Source of the DNA: Clostridia bacterium
GTDB taxonomy: Bacteria; Bacillota; Clostridia; Christensenellales; Borkfalkiaceae
Direction of reading: 5' to 3'
Length of the DNA stretch: 64,000 nucleotides
NCBI GenBank assembly: GCA_017399945.1
Contig: JAFQAQ010000005.1
Coordinates: 1-64,000 of the forward strand
Position numbers and translations under genes: made by a program. Shown piece by piece: positions 58,702-64,000 of this stretch (positions within the stretch are counted from its first letter, which is position 1; the number at the start of each line of letters is the position of its first letter). The notes under the pieces were generated by a model. That model worked only from the letters and a program-made list of their open reading frames with translations. It did not search any database and was not told where the DNA came from.

Positions 58702-60393
58702 ATGTCTTTTATATGGAACCTTTTCTTTATGTTCGGTGGCGTTGCAGTAATGATGATGGGCATGAAGATTATGGGTGGTGGACTTGAAAAGTTTGCCGGT
58801 GGAAGCATGAAAAAGATGCTTGGCAAAGCGACGACTAATCGTTTTGCAGGCGTTGGCGTTGGTCTTGCAGTTACTAGCATTATTCAAAGTTCGACGGCGA
58901 CTACGGTTATGCTTGTTGGTTTTGTAAACGTGGGTATAATGAATCTCGTTCAAGCAACCAACGTGATAATGGGCGCAAATATAGGAACTACCGTAACGGC
59001 GCATATCGTTTCTTTTTCGGGTGTGGGCGGTGGAGTTGATATTGGTGCTATCGCCGCAATGATAGGTTGTGTAGGCGTTCTTGTTGCAATGCTTGTAAAA
59101 AACGAAAAGGCTGTTAATATTGGTAATATTTTGGCTGGTCTTGGCCTTATTTTCGTAGGTTTAGAGTTTATTTCTACCTATGCAAAGGAAATAATGTTTC
59201 AAGATAACGGACAACCTTATGAGTTTGTGAAAATCGTATTCCAAGGCGACCACTTTCCGTTACTTTTGGTTGTCATTGGCATAATTATTACTGCGTTAGT
59301 GCATAGTTCTTCGACGATTACTTCGCTAATGGTCGTATTAGCAAGCATAAACGTGTTATCCTTTGAAAACGCCTTGTTTTTAGCGTTAGGTTCTAATATC
59401 GGAACGTGTATTACTTCATTACTTTCGTCAGTTGGCACTTGCACCAACGCAAAACGCACGGCGGTTGTGCATTTATTGTTTAACTGCATTGGTTGTTTAT
59501 TGTTTATTGCGCCAATATGGATATGGAGTAGGTACGTAACCAACTTCTTTGCAAGTATGTCTAGTGACGTTGGTCAACAAATAGCAATTTTCCATACGAT
59601 GTTTAACGTTATAACGACTTTTTTGTTGTTGCCTTTCTCGCATCTTGTTGTTAAACTTGCAGAACTAATTATTCCGGAAAAAACTAGTGAAGAAGACGAT
59701 CAAATGCGTTTACACTTCCTAGATAATTTATTAATTGAAACTCCTGCGGTTGCAGTTGGTAATATTAGAAAAGAAGTTAATAGGATGTCTGATATTGCAC
59801 GAGAAAACTTAAACCTTTCTATGCAAATGCTTTTAGAAGCAAAAATGGACAACGACAAAAAAATTCAATCTAACGAAAAAGTTCTAAACTACCTAAACCA
59901 TGCAATTACGAAGTATATGACAAAGCTTATGTCAAAGGAACTTTCTGTTGAAGACGATAAAAAATTGAGTTCGTATTTCCACGTAGTATCCGACCTAGAA
60001 AGGGTAGGCGACTATTCGGAAAATATCATGGAATACGCAGAAAGATTGCATAGTCAGGAAGTAACCTTCTCTCAAGACGCAGTTGCGGAGCTTGAAGAAG
60101 TGTTAGGAGCGTTAAACCAATTGTTTGAAAAGACCTTGCTTGCTTTTGATAAAAGGGACGTAAGCATATTAAACCAAGTTGCTGACCTTGAAGAAAGAAT
60201 CGACCAAATGACTTCTAAACTAGAAGACAAGCATATAGAACGTGTAAAACAAGGTTGTTGTGACGCCCAACTTGGATCGGTTTACTTGCAAACGGTTTCT
60301 AACTTAGAAAGAGTGGGTGACCATATAACCAACGTGGCGTTCAGTATTACCAAGTATAGAAAGCTTAGCCAACCGATAGTAGAGAATAAATAA
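58702..60393 (+). CDS. Na+/phosphate cotransporter with PhoU-like tail
   Basis: 563 residues. Two Na/Pi repeats each carry the QSS-type motif (SIIQSSTATTVMLVGFV ~55; ALVHSSSTITSLMVVLA ~197) in about 8-9 membrane helices. The last ~200 residues are two PhoU-like three-helix regions (SNLERVGD-type motifs near 433 and 533) in the cytoplasm. It is expected to import phosphate, or possibly export it. GGGAG precedes the ATG. Confidence 0.93.
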   Translation: MSFIWNLFFMFGGVAVMMMGMKIMGGGLEKFAGGSMKKMLGKATTNRFAGVGVGLAVTSIIQSSTATTVMLVGFVNVGIMNLVQATNVIMGANIGTTVTAHIVSFSGVGGGVDIGAIAAMIGCVGVLVAMLVKNEKAVNIGNILAGLGLIFVGLEFISTYAKEIMFQDNGQPYEFVKIVFQGDHFPLLLVVIGIIITALVHSSSTITSLMVVLASINVLSFENALFLALGSNIGTCITSLLSSVGTCTNAKRTAVVHLLFNCIGCLLFIAPIWIWSRYVTNFFASMSSDVGQQIAIFHTMFNVITTFLLLPFSHLVVKLAELIIPEKTSEEDDQMRLHFLDNLLIETPAVAVGNIRKEVNRMSDIARENLNLSMQMLLEAKMDNDKKIQSNEKVLNYLNHAITKYMTKLMSKELSVEDDKKLSSYFHVVSDLERVGDYSENIMEYAERLHSQEVTFSQDAVAELEEVLGALNQLFEKTLLAFDKRDVSILNQVADLEERIDQMTSKLEDKHIERVKQGCCDAQLGSVYLQTVSNLERVGDHITNVAFSITKYRKLSQPIVENK

Positions 60394-60408
60394 AATATAT
60401 AACCTTAT

Positions 60409-60453
60409 ATCCGCCGTTAAACGTTTGACAAACGGCGGATTTGTTTATATAAT
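60409..60453 (+). promoter_or_regulatory. Overlapping dyad and promoter of pgk
   Basis: A perfect promoter: TTGACA (60425-60430), 17 bp, TATAAT (60448-60453). A perfect 10-bp inverted repeat (60409-60418 with 60431-60440) encloses the -35 in its loop and fills half of the spacer. It may terminate the upstream cotransporter gene (a T-rich stretch follows), act as an operator, or both. Confidence 0.75.
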
Positions 60454-60514
60454 TAATCTATAAAACTCGTAAAAATAAACAAATCGTGAAATAATCGATT
60501 TGCGGAGGTAGAAT

Positions 60515-61825
60515 ATGAACAAGAAATCTATTAAAGACGTAGTTGTAACCGGAAAAAGATGTCTCGTTAGGGTTGACTTTAACGTTCCTATGAAAGACGG
60601 AAAGATTACCGACGAAAACCGTATTAACGGAGCACTTCCTACGATTAAATATTTAATCGAAAACGGTGCGAAAGTTATTTTGTGTTCGCACATGGGAAAA
60701 CCACACAACGTTTTGACCGAAGGTTTTGGTCTTACTAAAAAGGAAAAGAAGGCTGTTGAAGCTCTTCCCGTTGAAGAACAAGCAGTTGCAAAGGCTGAAT
60801 ATCTAAAAAAGGCGCTTAAAGATAAAGAAAAATTCTCTCTCCGCCCCGTTGCTGAAAGATTAAGTGAATTACTTGGCAAACAAGTTGTTTTTGCCACCGA
60901 CGTTGTTGGTGAAAGCGCAGATAAGGCAGTTGCATCCTTAAATAACGGCGACGTTTGCTTGTTAGAAAACACCAGATTTATGGCTGGTGAAGAAAAACGT
61001 GACGAAGCTCTTTGCAAAAAGTTGGCTTCCTATTGCGATATTTACGTAAACGACGCTTTTGGTACTGCACACCGTTCACACGCTACTACTGCGGCTATTG
61101 CTGAATACGGATTCGTTGATACTGCAGTGTGTGGTTTCCTTATTGAAAAGGAACTTGCCGTTATGGCAGACGCTTTGGAAAACCCCGTTCGTCCTTTTGT
61201 TGCTGTATTAGGTGGTGCAAAGGTTGCTGATAAACTTAAAGTTATTTCTAACCTCTTAGAAAAATGCGATACCTTAATTATTGGTGGCGGTATGGCTTAT
61301 ACCTTCCTTAAAGCAAAGGGTTACGAAGTAGGTAAGTCCTTAGTTGACGATGAACAAATCGATTACTGCAAGCAAATGATGGCAAAAGCTGAAGAACTTG
61401 GCAAAAAACTTCTTCTTCCCGTTGATACTGTTGCTGCTGAAAGTTTCCCCAATCCTATAGACGCAGAAATAGAAGTTGCTCAATTCGACGCTGACGCAAT
61501 ACCATCTGACAAAATGGGCTTAGATATTGGCGATAAAACTGCTGAAATTTTTGCAAACGAAGTTAAGAGTGCAAAAACGGTTATTTGGAACGGACCAATG
61601 GGCGTGTTTGAAAACCCAATTCTTGCAAAGGGTACTATTGCAGTTGCGAAGGCACTTGCAGAAACTACTGCAACTACCATTATCGGTGGTGGTGACTCTG
61701 CTGCAGCCGTTACTACTTTAGGATTTGCTGATAAAATGACGCATATTTCCACTGGTGGTGGCGCTTCATTAGAACTATTCGAAGGCAAAAAACTTCCTGG
61801 TATTGAATGCTTAAACAATAAATAA
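60515..61825 (+). CDS. pgk: Phosphoglycerate kinase
   Basis: 436 residues. The ATP-forming step of glycolysis: 1,3-bisphosphoglycerate to 3-phosphoglycerate. [31 protein letters not shown] and the ATP-binding GGGDSAAAV (~390) are signatures. About 40 residues longer than the usual ~395, because of a charged insertion after the HMGKP loop (about residues 68-108, [20 protein letters not shown]). It is followed by tpiA. GGAGG lies upstream. Confidence 0.96.
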   Translation: MNKKSIKDVVVTGKRCLVRVDFNVPMKDGKITDENRINGALPTIKYLIENGAKVILCSHMGKPHNVLTEGFGLTKKEKKAVEALPVEEQAVAKAEYLKKALKDKEKFSLRPVAERLSELLGKQVVFATDVVGESADKAVASLNNGDVCLLENTRFMAGEEKRDEALCKKLASYCDIYVNDAFGTAHRSHATTAAIAEYGFVDTAVCGFLIEKELAVMADALENPVRPFVAVLGGAKVADKLKVISNLLEKCDTLIIGGGMAYTFLKAKGYEVGKSLVDDEQIDYCKQMMAKAEELGKKLLLPVDTVAAESFPNPIDAEIEVAQFDADAIPSDKMGLDIGDKTAEIFANEVKSAKTVIWNGPMGVFENPILAKGTIAVAKALAETTATTIIGGGDSAAAVTTLGFADKMTHISTGGGASLELFEGKKLPGIECLNNK

Positions 61826-61866
61826 TTCGGCGTAGCTGAATAAAATAATAACTAACGGAGATTACT

Positions 61867-62619
61867 ATGAGAAAACCTATTATTGCTGGAAACTGGAAAA
61901 TGAACAAAACCGCAAAGGAAGCAGTTGAACTTATCAACGACCTTAAACCTTTGGTGGCTAAATCCAAACCCGAAGTTGTAGTTTGCGTGCCTTATACTGA
62001 TTTGTGGGCAGTTGCAGACGCAATTAAGGGCAGTAAAATCAAACTTGGCGCTGAAAACGTTGCTTGGGCAGATAACGGTGCGTTTACCGGTGAAATTTCG
62101 GCAGATATGCTTAAAGAAATCGGTGTTGAATACGTTATTATCGGTCACAGCGAAAGAAGACAATACTTTGGCGAAACCGACGAAAGCGTTAACGCAAGAT
62201 TAAAACAAGCTTTAAAGAAAGAATTAAAACCCATCGTTTGTGTTGGCGAAACCTTAACTGAAAGAGAAAAGAACAAAACTAAAAGAGTTCTTAAAAAACA
62301 AGTATTAGACGGATTTAAGGATATTACTGCACAAGATTTTGAAAATATCGTTATTGCATACGAACCTGTTTGGGCTATCGGCACTGGCAAAACCGCTACT
62401 GCCGAAGACGCTAACAAAACTATCGGTTATATCAGAAGTTTGGTTAAGAAGACTTGGGGCGCAGAAGTTGCAAAAGCTCTTCGTATCCAATACGGTGGAA
62501 GTATGAAACCCGGCAATGCAAAAGAACTTATGGCTATGCGCAACATCGATGGTGGATTAATCGGTGGTGCAGCGCTAAAAGCAGAAGATTTTGCAGGTAT
62601 CGTTAACTACAAAAAATAA
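61867..62619 (+). CDS. tpiA: Triose-phosphate isomerase
   Basis: 250 residues. RKPIIAGNWKMNK has the catalytic Lys, GHSERR the His (~95), and AYEPVWAIGTGKTA (~165) the catalytic Glu and phosphate loop; QYGGSMKPGNA ends the active site. Codon choice suggests high expression. It is 41 nt after pgk with GGAG upstream, so a glycolytic pair is co-transcribed. Confidence 0.97.
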   Translation: MRKPIIAGNWKMNKTAKEAVELINDLKPLVAKSKPEVVVCVPYTDLWAVADAIKGSKIKLGAENVAWADNGAFTGEISADMLKEIGVEYVIIGHSERRQYFGETDESVNARLKQALKKELKPIVCVGETLTEREKNKTKRVLKKQVLDGFKDITAQDFENIVIAYEPVWAIGTGKTATAEDANKTIGYIRSLVKKTWGAEVAKALRIQYGGSMKPGNAKELMAMRNIDGGLIGGAALKAEDFAGIVNYKK

Positions 62620-62626
62620 ATAATTT

Positions 62627-62655
62627 AAGGGCTTTATAAAAAGCCCTTTTATATT
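62627..62655 (+). terminator. Terminator of pgk-tpiA
   Basis: A 9-bp stem (62627-62635 with 62640-62648) followed by a T-rich stretch. Confidence 0.85.
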
Positions 62656-62709
62656 TTTAAAAATATATTGCTATTTATAATTTATATATGTAAATGAGTG
62701 TAAAAATCT

Positions 62710-62738
62710 TTGACTTTAAAGTCATAATTTGTTAGAAT
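62710..62738 (+). promoter_or_regulatory. Promoter of the purine operon with a 14-bp palindrome
   Basis: A -35 TTGACT (62710-62715), 17 bp, and -10 TAGAAT (62733-62738). TGACTTTAAAGTCA at 62711-62724 is a perfect palindrome covering the -35, a candidate operator. Confidence 0.65.
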
Positions 62739-62744
62739 AAAAAA

Positions 62745-62883
62745 GTAATTTATTTTTTCTTTCTTGTAGGCGTAATTTTTGTTTCGCCTTGCATCAAAGG
62801 TTTGCAAAATATTTGCATTACCGGCGCACTCAGCTTGATAAAAAGTTTCAGTGTGCTTTATGTTTTTTTATAGGAGATTGACG
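62745..62883 (+). promoter_or_regulatory. Structured leader of purE, possible attenuator
   Basis: About 138 nt with three hairpins: AGGCG/CGCCT (62768-62790 region), GGT-TGCAAA with TTTGCA-ACC (62808-62832 region), and GCGCACT with AGTGTGC (62824-62856 region) followed by a T-rich TTTATGTTTTTTT run. The last resembles a terminator, close before the start codon. None of the purine, PRPP or ZTP riboswitch hallmarks is recognisable, so the ligand or mechanism is open. Confidence 0.5.
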
Positions 62884-63372
62884 GTGAAAAAAGTTGGCAT
62901 AATAATGGGAAGCGATAGTGATTTACCCGTAGTTACAAAAGCCATAAACGTGTTGAAGGAGCTAGATATTCCATATCAAGCTCACGTTTTCTCGGCGCAT
63001 CGTACTCCCGAACAAGTTAGTGAATTTACTAAGAGCGCAAAAGAAAACGGTTATGGTGTAATCATTGCTTTTGCAGGCATGGCGGCTCATCTTGCTGGCG
63101 CGGTTGCTGCAAATACCGTTCTTCCCGTAATAGGCGTTCCCTGTAAATCATCAAACTTAGACGGGCTTGACGCGCTTTTATCGACCGTGCAAATGCCAAC
63201 GGGCATTCCGGTTGCAACCGTTGCGATAGACGGTGGCGCAAACGCAGGGCTTCTTGCCGCTCAAATTATAGCATGCTCGGATGAGGCGTTATACTCTAAA
63301 CTCAAACAAAAAAGGGAAAACGACGCCCTAAAAGTATTAAAAAAAGACGCAGACTTGCAAGAGAAACTGTAA
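62884..63372 (+). CDS. purE: N5-carboxyaminoimidazole ribonucleotide mutase
   Basis: 162 residues from GTG 62884, with AGGAG 7 nt upstream; an in-frame ATG at 62851 has none and lies in the leader. It moves the carboxyl group to make CAIR in purine synthesis. [12 protein letters not shown] (~8), SAHRTPE (~40, with the catalytic His) and [12 protein letters not shown] (~73) are signatures. First gene of a purine operon that continues beyond the window. Confidence 0.96.
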   Translation: MKKVGIIMGSDSDLPVVTKAINVLKELDIPYQAHVFSAHRTPEQVSEFTKSAKENGYGVIIAFAGMAAHLAGAVAANTVLPVIGVPCKSSNLDGLDALLSTVQMPTGIPVATVAIDGGANAGLLAAQIIACSDEALYSKLKQKRENDALKVLKKDADLQEKL

Positions 63373-63442
63373 AAAGTTGCTCTTAAAGACTCTGCGTCTT
63401 TATTAGTTAATAAAGAAAATATTTTTTTTAGGAGATATATAT

Positions 63443-64000
63443 ATGAATAAACTTGTTTACTCTGGCAAAACCAAAGACGTCTTTGAACTTGAAAACGGAA
63501 ATTATTTGCTTAAATTTAAAGATGATTGTACCGGTAAAGACGGTGTGTTTGATCCCGGTGAAAACTCAGTTGGACTTACCATCGAAGGCGTTGGCGACGT
63601 TAACCTTCGCATGTCTATTTATTTTTTTGAAAAGGTAAATAATGCAGGTATAAAAACCCATTACGTTAGTGCTAATCTTAATGATACTACTATGGAAGTA
63701 TTGCCTGCAAAAGTTTTCGGTAAAGGACTAGAAGTAATTTGTAGATACAAAGCAGTTGGTAGTTTCTATCGTCGTTATAGTGATTACGTTGAAGAAGGTG
63801 CTGACCTTCCTGCATACGTAGAGACCACTTTTAAAAATGACGAAAAGGGCGATCCACTAGTTACAAAAGACGGTTTAGTAGACTTAAAGGTTATGACTAG
63901 CGAACAATACGACGCTGTTAAAGACATGACTCAAAAAATCACTAAAATAGTTGCCGACGATTTGAAAGAAAAGGGATTAGACCTTTACGATATTAAATTT
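63443..64000 (+). CDS. purC: SAICAR synthetase, 3' end outside window
   Basis: At least 186 residues, open to the last base. It ligates aspartate to [24 protein letters not shown] at the start is the nucleotide-binding motif, and [16 protein letters not shown] (~100) is the substrate loop, both typical of PurC. AGGAG precedes the ATG. A small hairpin (63385-63401) lies between purE and purC. The order purE-purC is usual. Confidence 0.93.
   Translation, partial: MNKLVYSGKTKDVFELENGNYLLKFKDDCTGKDGVFDPGENSVGLTIEGVGDVNLRMSIYFFEKVNNAGIKTHYVSANLNDTTMEVLPAKVFGKGLEVICRYKAVGSFYRRYSDYVEEGADLPAYVETTFKNDEKGDPLVTKDGLVDLKVMTSEQYDAVKDMTQKITKIVADDLKEKGLDLYDIKF

Noticed and set aside
62745-62883. Guanine/adenine riboswitch before purE
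   Set aside because: The conserved core bases of the purine class are not present.
1-64000. CRISPR arrays, insertion sequences, tRNA or rRNA genes
   Set aside because: Reading of the intergenic stretches shows no regularly spaced repeats, no transposase genes with terminal repeats and no tRNA-like cloverleaf ends.

Overview
The window is an AT-rich bacterial chromosome segment from a spore-forming, Gram-positive, Clostridia-like member of the Bacillota. The evidence is SpoIIE, SpoVT, SpoVB, YtxC and SpoVG, the McsA/McsB/ClpC stress system, a T-box RNA, AGGAGG-type ribosome binding sites, sigma-A-like promoters and a meso-diaminopimelate (DAP) route through Ddh. An uncultured gut clostridial lineage is plausible, but the genus cannot be fixed from the sequence alone. 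I see no rRNA, tRNA, insertion sequence, prophage or CRISPR array. There is no gene-free stretch longer than about 300 bases.

Layout. 1-4.5 kb: 3' part of a modular surface protein, a Cys/His-rich lipoprotein, a Gfo/Idh/MocA oxidoreductase and a tiny cysteine-rich membrane protein. 4.55-8.8 kb: an RNA leader resembling a pan element, an ECF transporter S subunit, coaX, hom and citrate synthase. 8.85-10.5 kb (minus): a DnaD-family replication protein ending in a zinc cluster. 10.6-26.7 kb: one tightly packed 16-kb plus-strand run ending at a single clear terminator. It carries an alpha/beta hydrolase, DUF951, signal peptidase I, two membrane proteins, ACT, UPF0210, pepF, dnaB, sua5, ywlE, rpiB, galU, mcsA, mcsB, clpC and a TIM-barrel gene. 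It encodes the whole protein-arginine phosphorylation cycle: McsB (kinase), McsA (activator), YwlE-type phosphatase and ClpC unfoldase.

26.7-31.1 kb: spoVG, murC, a lactate/malate dehydrogenase, then a yybP-ykoY (Mn2+) riboswitch with its terminator in front of an ArsB/NhaD-type permease. 31.1-34.8 kb (minus): asd-dapA-dapB-yggS-sepF. 34.9-39.9 kb: membrane protein, hslO (Hsp33), a TPR protein, a helical-repeat protein and a 43-residue protein. 39.9-43.8 kb: a GNAT protein, a two-component system and a phosphoribosyltransferase. 43.9-49.6 kb: a Ca2+-type P-ATPase, ytxC and T-box-controlled thrS.

49.6-58.6 kb: spoIIE, ddh, a metallo-beta-lactamase-fold lipoprotein, spoVT, spoVB, dus, a nitrilase-fold protein lacking its catalytic triad, and trmL. 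58.7-64 kb: a Na+/phosphate cotransporter, pgk, tpiA, and the start of a purine operon (purE, purC) with a structured leader and a palindrome over its promoter.

The strongest items for follow-up are the clustered phosphoarginine system, the Mn2+-type riboswitch in front of an unexpected transporter family, the pan-like leader, and the unidentified purE leader. A codon-context bias is also visible: Asn/Asp/Tyr/His codons almost always end in C when the next codon starts with G, which avoids out-of-frame ATG.
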